Shown here one piece after another: positions 55,592 through 64,000 of a stretch of DNA of 64,000 nucleotides. Each line of letters opens with the position of its first letter. Position 1 is the stretch's first letter. This DNA comes from Aurantimicrobium minutum (GTDB taxonomy: Bacteria; Actinomycetota; Actinomycetes; Actinomycetales; Microbacteriaceae). The stretch covers positions 930,001-994,000 of the forward strand of contig NZ_JARXXV010000001.1 of the NCBI RefSeq assembly GCF_029893825.1, given 5' to 3'. Under the pieces are notes generated by a model that had not been told where the DNA came from, made no database searches, and worked only from the letters and a program-made list of their open reading frames with translations. Made by a program: the position numbers and the translations under genes.

Positions 55592-56977
55592 CTATGACTT
55601 TTTAGTGGTTGGCTTCTTCGCGACAGGCTTAGTTGAGCCAGTTGCGCTCTTCTTTACCGCAGGCTTCTTTGCAGGAGCCTTCTTCGCAGGGGCTTTCTTT
55701 GCCGGTGCCTTGGCAACAGTTGCCCCTTCAGTTGCAGCGGGAGCTGCAACCTTCGCAGTTGCCGCCTTGACTACGGGACGCTGGAGTACTTCATAAGCAA
55801 ACAGCAGAACGAGCCCGATAATCGTCCAGATGAACACGTCACCAATACTGAGCGGAATGATTGAGCTGAGAATCAGCGCAACACCACCGATGATGACGAT
55901 GCGTGCAACGATGCGGTATTTATGCATCACAACAGAAGACTGAGCGAAGATCTTGTTTTCAGGGTCTACTACCTTGCGCAGTGACGTGATCTGCTTGTCA
56001 GAGAATCCGCGGAACTTCTCTGCAGATTCGCTGGAGCCCAAAGCCCAACCGGTGACGATAGCCACAATGGAAGCCAGTGCGAGTGCGACAACCACGCTCA
56101 AAACGAAGGCAACGAGTGCGTCATAGACAGCACCAACAATGGCGGCATATGCAGGGTCAATCACGGTGGTTGCCACAATACGTCCGCTGGTGAAGGCGAA
56201 GGCAAGTACAGCCATTAGGGCCAGCATGACGCTACCGGTTGCCAAGAGTGCTCGTGGGCGGCGGCGTGCTGCAGCGATACCCAGAATGAAGAGACCAGCA
56301 ACTACCCAAGGAAGCCAGGTTCCTACACCCACACCAACCTGGTAGATCACACGTGCTACAGCGAGTTCGGGAACTTTACCAATGGTGATGTCAGTGTTGA
56401 CTTCAGGGATTGCCGAGGCAAAGCCCACGCCCTGCTTCACAAGTTCCTTCTTGATGTCCACGATGATGGGCTTCAAAGGAAGGGTCAAGGTTCCATCGTT
56501 AGAGAGCTTGAGTAAAGAATCTGGGCTGCCAGAAAGAAGTGCAACAGTCTGCTCCTGAGTCAAAGTGAGCGTCTTGTCCCATGCCTGCGCGAAAGCATCT
56601 GACTTAACCACGTTGGTCACGAGAGTCTGGACGAGTCCTTCAACTCCGCTGGCTGCGGGAGCAGCCAACATTCCGAGGGCTTTCTTGGCAGCATCGGGAA
56701 GGTCGAGGGCATTGCCCAAACCATCAAAGAGGGACTCGGTCACACCCTTAATGTCGACCTGCTTGTCGATTACCGTGGTGACCTCAGTGATGATGGTCTC
56801 TTGAACGGCAGGGTTCTTCGCTAGGGGCGACAGTGTCGAAACAAAGCGCTGTGTGTTTGTTACTTCACTGGTTGCCCAGTGCGTGACGATAGCAGCGGGT
56901 GTGAGTGCGACAGCAAGTATGAGTGCAATGGCGGAAAGCCAAGCGCGGCCAGCTGATTTCTTCACAGCAGTAGACAT
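55592..56977 (-). CDS. Membrane protein with histone-H1-like basic tail
   Basis: 461 aa. TM1 (about 12-33) precedes a large extracytoplasmic domain (about 36-205), then about five more spans to residue 410, with ARRRPR between TM2 and TM3 on the inside. The last 50 residues are a cytosolic basic tail with APAKK repeats and TKPVAKKPTTKK. The tail resembles that of the H1-like protein at 35403. No family is recognised for the body. DNA binding by the tail is inferred only. Confidence 0.75.
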   Translation of the reverse strand: MSTAVKKSAGRAWLSAIALILAVALTPAAIVTHWATSEVTNTQRFVSTLSPLAKNPAVQETIITEVTTVIDKQVDIKGVTESLFDGLGNALDLPDAAKKALGMLAAPAASGVEGLVQTLVTNVVKSDAFAQAWDKTLTLTQEQTVALLSGSPDSLLKLSNDGTLTLPLKPIIVDIKKELVKQGVGFASAIPEVNTDITIGKVPELAVARVIYQVGVGVGTWLPWVVAGLFILGIAAARRRPRALLATGSVMLALMAVLAFAFTSGRIVATTVIDPAYAAIVGAVYDALVAFVLSVVVALALASIVAIVTGWALGSSESAEKFRGFSDKQITSLRKVVDPENKIFAQSSVVMHKYRIVARIVIIGGVALILSSIIPLSIGDVFIWTIIGLVLLFAYEVLQRPVVKAATAKVAAPAATEGATVAKAPAKKAPAKKAPAKKPAVKKSATGSTKPVAKKPTTKKS

Positions 56978-57074
56978 GTGTGTATCCCCTAGAACTAGAA
57001 CGTAGGTCTAGTCTGCCAGCTTCAGAGGGAAAAATGACGAGGCGTGGATAAATCGTTACCCCGAAGTTAAACGA

Positions 57075-57107
57075 ACTTGGCGCCTCCCCTCAAGGGAAGC
57101 GCCAAGT
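57075..57107. terminator. Terminator after sucD
   Basis: CTTGGCGC pairs with GCGCCAAG, plus an inner CCC/GGG stem after one mismatch. It lies 17 nt after the sucD stop. Confidence 0.8.
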
Positions 57108-57123
57108 GAGCAGTCTCTCGTGT

Positions 57124-58011
57124 TTAGAGGTTTGCCATAATTTCGCGCATCAGGCGGGCAGCCTCGGAAGGAGTCTTTCCAACCTTGACACCGGCAGCCT
57201 CGAGGGCTTCCTTCTTTGCCTGAGCAGTTCCGGCGGAACCAGAAACAATTGCGCCCGCGTGACCCATGGTCTTACCCTCGGGAGCAGTGAAGCCGGCAAC
57301 ATAGCCAACAACTGGCTTGGTCACGTTTGCCTTGATGAAGTCTGCAGCACGCTCTTCAGCGTCACCACCGATTTCACCAATCATCACGATTGCCTTGGTC
57401 TCAGGGTCTGCCTCGAATGCAGCAAGTGCATCGATGTGGGTGGTGCCAATGATGGGGTCTCCACCAATACCGATTGCGGTTGAGAAACCGAGGTCACGCA
57501 GCTCGAACATCATCTGGTAGGTCAAAGTTCCAGACTTGGAAACAAGGCCGATGGGTCCCTTGCCGGTGATGTTTGCAGGAGTAATACCTACAAGTGCCTC
57601 ACCTGGGGTGATGATGCCGGGGCAGTTAGGACCGATGATGCGGGTCTTGCCGCCCTTTTCCTTGGCGTATGCCCAGAACTCAGCAGAGTCCTGAACGGGG
57701 ATGCCTTCGGTGATCACAACGAGGAGAGGAATCTCTGCGTCGATAGCTTCGATCACTGCATCTTTAGAGAATGCAGGTGGAACGAAAGCGATTGATACAT
57801 CAGCACCGGTTGCCGCCATTGCCTCAGCAACGGTTGCGAAAACGGGGAGTTCAACGTCACCGTGGGTCACAGTGGTGCCAGCCTTGCGAGCGTTTACACC
57901 ACCAACAACCTGGGTGCCTGCAGCGAGCATGCGAGCGGTGTGCTTGGAGCCCTCACCACCGGTGATGCCCTGCACGATGACCTTGGAGTCTTTGTTCAGA
58001 AAGATTGACAT
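57124..58011 (-). CDS. sucD: Succinyl-CoA synthetase alpha subunit
   Basis: 295 aa. It binds CoA and carries the phosphohistidine in [23 protein letters not shown] at the N-terminus and [10 protein letters not shown] are typical. With SucC it makes succinate and ATP or GTP from succinyl-CoA in the TCA cycle. It is 33 nt downstream of sucC. The expected family length is about 290-300 aa. Confidence 0.98.
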   Translation of the reverse strand: MSIFLNKDSKVIVQGITGGEGSKHTARMLAAGTQVVGGVNARKAGTTVTHGDVELPVFATVAEAMAATGADVSIAFVPPAFSKDAVIEAIDAEIPLLVVITEGIPVQDSAEFWAYAKEKGGKTRIIGPNCPGIITPGEALVGITPANITGKGPIGLVSKSGTLTYQMMFELRDLGFSTAIGIGGDPIIGTTHIDALAAFEADPETKAIVMIGEIGGDAEERAADFIKANVTKPVVGYVAGFTAPEGKTMGHAGAIVSGSAGTAQAKKEALEAAGVKVGKTPSEAARLMREIMANL

Positions 58012-58044
58012 GTCTTTTCTTTTCCTTGATTCTTCGTGCCGGAC

Positions 58045-59208
58045 TTAGCGGGCAGCCAATTCGGCGGCCTTGTCGGCGCCGTCATCCATGCTGTCTGCGA
58101 GGGTTACGAGTGGGTGGTTAGCCTCTGCAAGGATACGACGACCCTCGTCAACGTTGTTGCCGTCGAGACGAACAACCAGTGGCTTGTTAGCAGCGGAACC
58201 GAGGGTTGCCAGTGCCTGGACGATACCGTTCGCCACAGCGTCACAGGCGGTGATGCCGCCGAAGACGTTGACGAATACGCTCTTGACCTGTGCGTCACCG
58301 AGGATGACGTCGAGACCAGCAGCCATCACCTCTGCCGATGCTCCACCACCGATGTCGAGGAAGTTAGCAGGCTTGACTCCGCCGTGGTTTTCACCAGCGT
58401 AAGCAACAACGTCGAGGGTACTCATCACGAGACCTGCACCGTTACCAATGATGCCGACTTCACCGTCGAGCTTGACGTAGTTAAGGTCAGCAGCCTTTGC
58501 CTTTGCCTCGAGAGGGTCAGCAGCTGCCTTGTCTTCGAGTGCCGCGTGGTTCTCGTGACGGAACTCAGCGTTCTCATCGAGCGAGACCTTACCGTCGAGT
58601 GCGATGATGTCGCCTTCTTCGGTGAGAACTAGTGGGTTGACCTCAACCAGGGTTGCGTCTTCGCCGGTGTAGACCTCGTAGAGCTTGACGAAGACAGGTG
58701 CAACCTTGTCAACGAGCTCAGCTGGGAACTTGGCAGCAACAGCAATGCGCTTTGCTTCGGCCAGATCGATGCCCTTGATGGGGTTGACCTCAATACGAGC
58801 GAGTGCTTCAGGGCGCTCAACAGCAAGCTGTTCGATCTCCATGCCACCTTCGTAGGAGGTGAGGGAGAGGTAGGAGCGGTTTGCACGGTCAAGCAGAACG
58901 GAGAAGTAGAACTCTTCAGCAATGCGAGCACCAGCGGCAACCATGACTCGCTTGACGACGTGGCCCTTGATGTCGAGACCAAGAATGGCCTTCGCTGCTT
59001 CTTCTGCTTCTTCAGGGGTCTTTGCGACCTTGACGCCGCCCGCCTTACCGCGGCCGCCAACCTTAACCTGAGCCTTGACGACGACAACGCCGCCCAGCTT
59101 TTCTGCTGCAGCACGAGCTTCAGCAGGTGTGTCTGCAATGATGCCAGCGAGCACGGGAACACCGTAGCTCTCGAATAGGTCCCTGGCTTGGTATTCGTAA
59201 AGATCCAC
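58045..59208 (-). CDS. sucC: Succinyl-CoA synthetase beta subunit
   Basis: 387 aa with an ATP-grasp domain: [36 protein letters not shown] and [17 protein letters not shown]. The GTG start at 59208 matches the family N-terminus (MDLYEYQAR); a frame running 17 codons further up does not. First gene of sucCD. Confidence 0.97.
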   Translation of the reverse strand: MDLYEYQARDLFESYGVPVLAGIIADTPAEARAAAEKLGGVVVVKAQVKVGGRGKAGGVKVAKTPEEAEEAAKAILGLDIKGHVVKRVMVAAGARIAEEFYFSVLLDRANRSYLSLTSYEGGMEIEQLAVERPEALARIEVNPIKGIDLAEAKRIAVAAKFPAELVDKVAPVFVKLYEVYTGEDATLVEVNPLVLTEEGDIIALDGKVSLDENAEFRHENHAALEDKAAADPLEAKAKAADLNYVKLDGEVGIIGNGAGLVMSTLDVVAYAGENHGGVKPANFLDIGGGASAEVMAAGLDVILGDAQVKSVFVNVFGGITACDAVANGIVQALATLGSAANKPLVVRLDGNNVDEGRRILAEANHPLVTLADSMDDGADKAAELAAR

Positions 59209-59341
59209 GTGATTTCCCAATCCGCGTTGAGCGATAAAGAGTGGTGAGCGACAATTCACCCGATGAGTTAAAAGTAACTTGATATCAAGATAAATTGACC
59301 AGTTCGACTTTACCGGTTTTTTCTCTCGATTACACCCCTAG

Positions 59342-59360
59342 ATAGGTTTGCCTAACCAAA
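59342..59360. promoter_or_regulatory. DtxR/IdeR-like box upstream of the VIT1-type gene
   Basis: ATAGGTTTGCCTAACCAAA matches 15 of 19 bases of TTAGGTTAGGCTAACCTAA, keeping the TAGGTT and CTAACC half-sites. It ends 36 nt before the ATG. A DtxR-family repressor or activator of iron storage would fit, and one is encoded at 5442. Confidence 0.65.
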
Positions 59361-59396
59361 GTGGCACAGAAGACTGTGAGCTGACAGAGTAGAAAC

Positions 59397-60116
59397 ATGG
59401 CTGAACCAACACTGGAACACGGATTTGAACCCCACGATGCTGCCTCAAACAGCAAGCTGAACTGGCTGCGCGCAGGCGTTTTGGGCGCCAACGACGGCAT
59501 CGTCTCCATCGCTGCCCTGGTCGTTGGTGTTGCTGCAGCAACAACTGATCCCGCTGTCATCTTCCTTACTGGTATCGCAGCCGTGGCAGCTGGGGCTATC
59601 TCGATGGCACTGGGTGAATATGTCTCTGTTTCCAGTCAGCGTGACTCAGAGCTGGCCTGGGTAAACAAGGAACGCCGTGAGCTCGAGATGTTTCCTGAGG
59701 AAGAACTTGAAGAGCTCGTTGCTCTCTATGAAGCTAAGGGGCTCAAGCCAGAAACAGCTCGCCAGGTTGCCGTTGAGATGACCGAGGTTGATGCGCTCAA
59801 GACTCACCTCGATGTTGAACTTGGTATCGACCACGAAGAGCTCACTAACCCACTTCACGCTGCGGTGTCCTCGGCGATCTCTTTCCTAGTCGGTGCACTA
59901 CTTCCCCTGCTTGCTGTGTTGCTCACACCAGCACCGTTCAAGATTCCGGCAACTGTTGCCGCATCTCTGATTGCTTTAGCACTCACCGGTGGTGTTGGCG
60001 CATACATCGGTGGCGCTCCGATGCCTCGTGCAATCTTGCGCGTGACCATTGGTGGTGCAGCTGCCCTCGCCGTGACCTACTTCATCGGTTCACTCCTCGG
60101 TGGAGCTGCAATCTAA
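59397..60116 (+). CDS. VIT1/CCC1-type Fe2+/Mn2+ transporter
   Basis: 239-aa membrane protein with five hydrophobic segments. LRAGVLGANDGIVSIAALVVGVAAA is the first span, AAGAISMALGEYVSVSSQRD the second, followed by a Glu-rich cytosolic metal-binding stretch (FPEEELEELVALYEAKG) and three further spans. Family members move Fe2+ or Mn2+ out of the cytosol, often for detoxification. An iron-type box precedes it. CAGAGT lies 6 nt before the ATG. Confidence 0.93.
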   Translation: MAEPTLEHGFEPHDAASNSKLNWLRAGVLGANDGIVSIAALVVGVAAATTDPAVIFLTGIAAVAAGAISMALGEYVSVSSQRDSELAWVNKERRELEMFPEEELEELVALYEAKGLKPETARQVAVEMTEVDALKTHLDVELGIDHEELTNPLHAAVSSAISFLVGALLPLLAVLLTPAPFKIPATVAASLIALALTGGVGAYIGGAPMPRAILRVTIGGAAALAVTYFIGSLLGGAAI

Positions 60117-60173
60117 CATCTGATCAGATAGCTACTCGCGAATAGTTGAGTAAAAAGGCTGGTGGGTTAAGCT

Positions 60174-61658
60174 TCATCGGCTTCGGTTGCTGAGAGAAAC
60201 TGCAAGTTTGAGTAAGCATCCTGCGATCAAAGAGAGTGCTGCAAACGTCAGCCAGGCGGTTGCATCGCTACCGGTTTCCGCGAGCGCTGGATCGGTTCCC
60301 ACAGTCAGCGTGGAAGTGTAAAGGCTGTAATTGCTTATGACTGGGCTTACCGACCATGCCATGAGGACCGCTCCCTGGGCATTGACCGCGAGTGAAGGAT
60401 TGGACATCAAGATACCGGGGTACGGCAAATTCTGTTGTTGCGACCAATTGATTCCGTCATCCGTGACTGCACTCGTACGAGTTTGATTACCGAGGCCATC
60501 ATCCACGACCCAAGTGGCAACGAAAGAACCAGAGGGAGTAGCCACCGGAACCGGCCAGTAGGCAGTGGAGGTGTTTGCGGTGAGCTCACGACGAGGAGTG
60601 AATGTTGATCCGTCGGTTGTACTGCGAGTAACAACAATTTGATTCGAGCCGGAGAGACTGGAATTCCACATCACGAGGAAGCGGCCAGCGGAGTTGACCG
60701 CGATGTGCGGAAAGGCGAGGTCATCTGCAATTCCGTCACCAATCATGACGGGTGTGCTCCATGTGGTGCCATCAGTGCTCGAAGTGGCATAAGCACTAGA
60801 AACCGCACCCGCCGAGGCGAGATATGTGACCAGAATGCGTCCTTGAGGTGATACTGCGATACTCGGTGCGTTGCCGACCGCGCCTGAAGGGGAAACGATG
60901 GTTCCCCAGGCTGTTGATCCGGTGCTCCAGGTGACGCCGTCTGATGTAGTGCGCACCACAATAGCTACGTAACCGGGCCGATCTGAGTGGTACGCAACAA
61001 CAAACCCACCGCCCGGTAAAGGTGCAAGAACTTGTTGATTTGCAACGTATCCACTGGTGTCATCTGAGATTGCAGCTGGACTCGACCATGTGGTGCCGTT
61101 AGTACTAGTTGCTGCGTAGAGGATGTTGGAGGTGTATCCGCTGGCACCCACATCTCCAATCCAGGCGACCTCGAAATTGGGGCCACTGGCAGACAACTTT
61201 GGGAGTGCGTAATCTCGCGACGTGTTTCCAATCATTGCCGGGGTAGACCACGTTTGACCATCGGTGCTTGCCATCGAATAGAGACGACTATTGGGCATAT
61301 CGGCGACTCGGTAGACGAGTGCAAATATCCCAGTGCTGTTGACTGCCAGTCGCAGATTTTGCAGGTTAGTAGCGGTCGCAGCGGTTGCGACTGGTGTCGA
61401 CCAGCTCTTACCATCACTGCTCGTTGCAGCTTTTACTTCTTGAGTTGTTCCGTCGCTTTCGACCCATGCCATTACAAAGAGCCCCGAGTTGTTCACGGCG
61501 GTCACCGGCTCATCGATGAATGTTGCCGTGGCGACGTTGACGGGTGTTGTCCAGTTAAGAGTCAAGGCCTGGGCTACTGTTGGCAGGCTGAGAGTCAGAA
61601 TGACTGCAGAAACTATTGTCGCAGCCATGAGAAAGGCTCTTCGGAGGAAACGGGGCAC
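60174..61658 (-). CDS. Cell-wall-anchored BNR/sialidase-like repeat protein
   Basis: 494 aa. A signal peptide of about 32 residues ends in AQA. The body is a beta-propeller-like array of Asp-box units (TSxDGxTWSTP recurs at least six times). The end has LAETG, a hydrophobic span and the basic tail SNRSR, the sortase pattern with Ala for Pro (LAXTG, typical of actinobacterial class E sortase). No full catalytic sialidase motif set is seen, so it may bind rather than cut glycans. GTG start; ATG ten codons on is the alternative. Confidence 0.82.
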   Translation of the reverse strand: MPRFLRRAFLMAATIVSAVILTLSLPTVAQALTLNWTTPVNVATATFIDEPVTAVNNSGLFVMAWVESDGTTQEVKAATSSDGKSWSTPVATAATATNLQNLRLAVNSTGIFALVYRVADMPNSRLYSMASTDGQTWSTPAMIGNTSRDYALPKLSASGPNFEVAWIGDVGASGYTSNILYAATSTNGTTWSSPAAISDDTSGYVANQQVLAPLPGGGFVVAYHSDRPGYVAIVVRTTSDGVTWSTGSTAWGTIVSPSGAVGNAPSIAVSPQGRILVTYLASAGAVSSAYATSSTDGTTWSTPVMIGDGIADDLAFPHIAVNSAGRFLVMWNSSLSGSNQIVVTRSTTDGSTFTPRRELTANTSTAYWPVPVATPSGSFVATWVVDDGLGNQTRTSAVTDDGINWSQQQNLPYPGILMSNPSLAVNAQGAVLMAWSVSPVISNYSLYTSTLTVGTDPALAETGSDATAWLTFAALSLIAGCLLKLAVSLSNRSR

Positions 61659-61855
61659 GAGTATCAGTGTGTCCTATGTGTTGCGAGTCTGTCTACTAAC
61701 GAATGGTTGCTTTGAGGCGCCGGGATGGCAAGACCAGTCCAAGCACAAAACGGCCAAAATTCCTGCGGCTTTGATTGCCAGATTATTGCCGGCTTAACCC
61801 CGAAATTGACTTGCATAAAGTTATTTCTGCACGGGAACGTAACGAAGAGAAATAA

Positions 61856-64000
61856 CTAGATCTTTTCGATCGGAGCAATCTTGATCAGGAGCTTCTTGGC
61901 TCCAGCAGAATCGAACTTCACGTGGGCAACACGCTTAGCGCCTTCACCCGTGACCTGATTAACCGTTCCTTCACCAAAATCGGCATGAGAAATACGGTCA
62001 CCAGCAACTAGCTCTAGATCGCCGTTGTCCCGAATCTTGTTGGTGACCCGGTTTGCCCACTCAGTTTTAGGTTTGGGTGCTGCTTCGAGAGAATTCCAGC
62101 CACCTTCGGTTGAACCCCAGCCGCCGAGTTCCGACGAGCCAAAGCCGCCGTCATAGCGAGATCCTCGAGCATTGAGCGCACGGGATTGATATCCATCACG
62201 ACCATTAACCGAACCAGGAGACTGACGCCAATCAATGAGTTCAGACGGTATCTCTTGCAAGAAGCGTGACGGCATCGCAACATTCGTTTGACCGAACTGG
62301 GCACGGCTCATCGCGAGGGAGAGGAAGAGACGCTTGCGTGCACGGGTAATTCCCACATAGAACAAACGGCGTTCTTCTGCAGGCCCACCAGGTTCCCCTG
62401 CTGACATGCGATGAGGTAGGAGCTCCTCTTCAACACCAGTAATAAAGACAGCGTTGTATTCCAAACCTTTTGCCGTGTGCAATGTCATCAGGGAGACTGT
62501 TCCACTGGCATCATCAAGTTCATCAGCCGCCGCCACCAACGAGACTTCCGTCAAGAAGTCCAGCAAAGTGCCACCGGGATTGTTCTTGTCGAATTCCTTA
62601 GTCACGGCCAAGAGTTCTTCAACGTTCTCTGCGCGAGCTTCGTCTTGTGGGTCACGAGTTGCACGCAACAGGTCCACATAACCGGTTTCTTCCAGAATTC
62701 GAGTGAGCACATCGGCTACAGGCCCTGATTCGGACAGTGCTGTTGCTTCATCAATCAGCGCTGAAAGCTTAGCTATTGCGCCCGAGACTTTGGGCCCCAG
62801 GCCCAGTGAATCTGCTGAGCGCAGTGCTTCACGCAGCGTGATCTGGTTGGTGTCAGCGTAGTTTTGCAATCCAGTTTCCGTGGCAGGACCAATGCCTCGC
62901 TTGGGCACATTCAAAATACGGCGAATGGCTAGTGAGTCTGCCGGGTTCGCCACCGTGACGAGGTAGCCGAGGATGTCCTTGATTTCTGCCCGCTCATAGA
63001 ACTTGGTGCCGCCAAGAATTCGGTAGGGAACAGCAGAGCGAATAAAGATTTCTTCCAACGCACGGGTCTGGGAGTTGGTTCGATAGAACACAGCCATCTC
63101 GTTGTAACCCATACCGGCCGAATGCAGGGTGCTGATTTCATCGACAACGAACTGTGCCTCATCGTGTGCAGAATAACCAGTGAAGCCCACGATGAGCTCA
63201 CCATCACCCACATCACTCCAGAGCTTCTTGTCCTTGCGGTCAAAGTTGTTGGAGATCACCGCATTGGCGGCAGAAAGAATTGTCTGAGTCGAACGGTAGT
63301 TCTGCTCGAGCATGACAACATGTGCGCCTTTAAAGTCACGTTCGAACTCGGCAATGTTGCGCATGTCTGCACCGCGGAATGCATAGATGGACTGATCCGA
63401 GTCACCGACCACGGTCAGTGAAGCACCTGGCATGCCATCTGCTGTTTCACGAGTCAATTCATGAATAAGCGCATACTGGGCGTGGTTGGTGTCCTGATAC
63501 TCATCCACCAGCACGTGACGGAACTGTTTGCGATAGTGATCTGCCACGTGCGGAAAAGCGCGGAACAAATACACCGTCTGCGCAATGAGGTCATCAAAGT
63601 CGAAAGCATTGGCTGCTTGGAGTGCGCGGGTGTAGCCACGGAACACTTCAAGGAACTTCACCTCGGTGGGATCGTTGAGGTTCGCATTGCGCGAATAACT
63701 GTCCACATCTGAAAGTTCGTTTTTGAGTCGGGAAATCTTCCCGGCAACACCGGAGACAGAAAGGCCGTAGGTGTCCGCCTCATATTCCTTGATCAATCTC
63801 TTGATCAGGGTGCGGGAGTCGTGTGAGTCATAAATGGTGAACGCTTTGGTGAAACCAAAGTTCTCTGCCTCGCGGCGCAGAATGCGCACACATGAAGAGT
63901 GGAAGGTGGAGATCCACATACCCTCTGTAGCTACACCCAGCATTTTCTCTGCGCGTTCACGCATTTCTGCTGCTGCCTTATTGGTGAAGGTAATAGCGAG
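61856..64000 (-). CDS. pcrA: PcrA/UvrD superfamily-1 DNA helicase, C-terminal part
   Basis: The gene runs off the right edge; 714 codons are here including motif Ia (ITFTNKAAAEMRER). Motif II is VDEYQDTN, then GDSDQSIYAFRGAD, MLEQNYRST, TLHTAKGLEYN and ITRARKRL. The C-terminal region after about 600 is Gly/Ser-rich and ends in a Tudor-like RHP domain with GDRISHADFGEGTV, typical of PcrA. It unwinds DNA 3' to 5' for repair and replication. The Walker A part lies beyond the window. Confidence 0.95.
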   Translation of the reverse strand, partial: LAITFTNKAAAEMRERAEKMLGVATEGMWISTFHSSCVRILRREAENFGFTKAFTIYDSHDSRTLIKRLIKEYEADTYGLSVSGVAGKISRLKNELSDVDSYSRNANLNDPTEVKFLEVFRGYTRALQAANAFDFDDLIAQTVYLFRAFPHVADHYRKQFRHVLVDEYQDTNHAQYALIHELTRETADGMPGASLTVVGDSDQSIYAFRGADMRNIAEFERDFKGAHVVMLEQNYRSTQTILSAANAVISNNFDRKDKKLWSDVGDGELIVGFTGYSAHDEAQFVVDEISTLHSAGMGYNEMAVFYRTNSQTRALEEIFIRSAVPYRILGGTKFYERAEIKDILGYLVTVANPADSLAIRRILNVPKRGIGPATETGLQNYADTNQITLREALRSADSLGLGPKVSGAIAKLSALIDEATALSESGPVADVLTRILEETGYVDLLRATRDPQDEARAENVEELLAVTKEFDKNNPGGTLLDFLTEVSLVAAADELDDASGTVSLMTLHTAKGLEYNAVFITGVEEELLPHRMSAGEPGGPAEERRLFYVGITRARKRLFLSLAMSRAQFGQTNVAMPSRFLQEIPSELIDWRQSPGSVNGRDGYQSRALNARGSRYDGGFGSSELGGWGSTEGGWNSLEAAPKPKTEWANRVTNKIRDNGDLELVAGDRISHADFGEGTVNQVTGEGAKRVAHVKFDSAGAKKLLIKIAPIEKI

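Noticed and set aside
59278-59289. CTTGATATCAAG palindrome before sucC
   Set aside because: A 12-bp AT-rich palindrome occurs by chance often enough in 64 kb; no known operator matched and no second copy seen.
60118-60129. ATCTGATCAGAT palindrome just after the VIT1-type gene
   Set aside because: Too short and lacks a loop and T-run for a terminator; no operator known.

Overview
The window looks like a chromosomal stretch of a small-genome, mid-GC actinobacterium. The best guess is an aquatic Microbacteriaceae of the Aurantimicrobium/Rhodoluna/Aquiluna type. The signs are a carD-ispDF-cysS-rlmB cluster, XPB with its helicase-associated partner, GlnR, DUF3027/DUF3048/DUF3263 genes, a lone groEL with CIRCE elements, a WXG100 protein and many leaderless starts. 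The family is inferred from gene content and order; no database search was possible.

Layout. 1-3644 is an AT-richer block with the start of hsdS, hsdM and a DUF262/DUF1524 (GmrSD/BrxU-like) gene, and it ends at the 3' side of tRNA-Arg(CCT), so it looks like a tRNA-anchored defence island. 3672-8660 holds an HNH nuclease, an NlpC/P60 wall hydrolase behind a strongly structured leader, a DtxR-family metal regulator, serC and a cold-shock/DUF3027 pair. 8683-14890 holds the XPB pair, a two-component system and a WXG100 protein. 14960-19087 holds groEL under tandem CIRCE, DUF3048, cspA, LytR_C, DUF3263 and tRNA-Thr. 19123-24222 holds a DsbA-like thioredoxin and the rlmB-cysS-ispDF-carD cluster. 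24416-33564 holds gpmA, a methyltransferase, ygfZ, glnR, ppk, a mutT1-like gene, DUF5993-dsbB and tRNA-Lys. 33607-40631 holds DUF998, pirin, a histone-H1-like protein, an LLM oxidoreductase, CapA, a glycosyltransferase and a gamma carbonic anhydrase. 40621-43800 is a one-carbon block: folD and glyA behind a ZTP riboswitch, with purU divergent. 43902-50843 holds YceI, an extradiol dioxygenase, a ferric-reductase/FMN_bind/ApbE flavin system, a metal P-type ATPase with a small Cys-rich protein behind a CsoR-like operator, and a GNAT. 50901-64000 holds a membrane-fused DDAH, purH-purN, two membrane proteins, sucCD, a VIT1-type iron transporter behind a DtxR-like box, an LAETG-anchored BNR protein and a PcrA/UvrD helicase cut by the window end.

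Themes. One-carbon and purine metabolism recurs (serC, glyA-folD with ZTP sensing, purU, ygfZ, purN-purH). Redox and metal handling recurs (DsbA/DsbB, flavin electron transfer, copper-type operator, DtxR boxes). At least fourteen genes have a TANNNT element 6-7 nt before the start codon, so leaderless mRNAs are common here. The points most worth following are the tRNA-anchored defence block, the two-state leader before the NlpC gene, the tRNA-Thr/DUF3263 junction that could make a leaderless mRNA by tRNA processing, and two basic AKP-type proteins, one of them membrane-bound.
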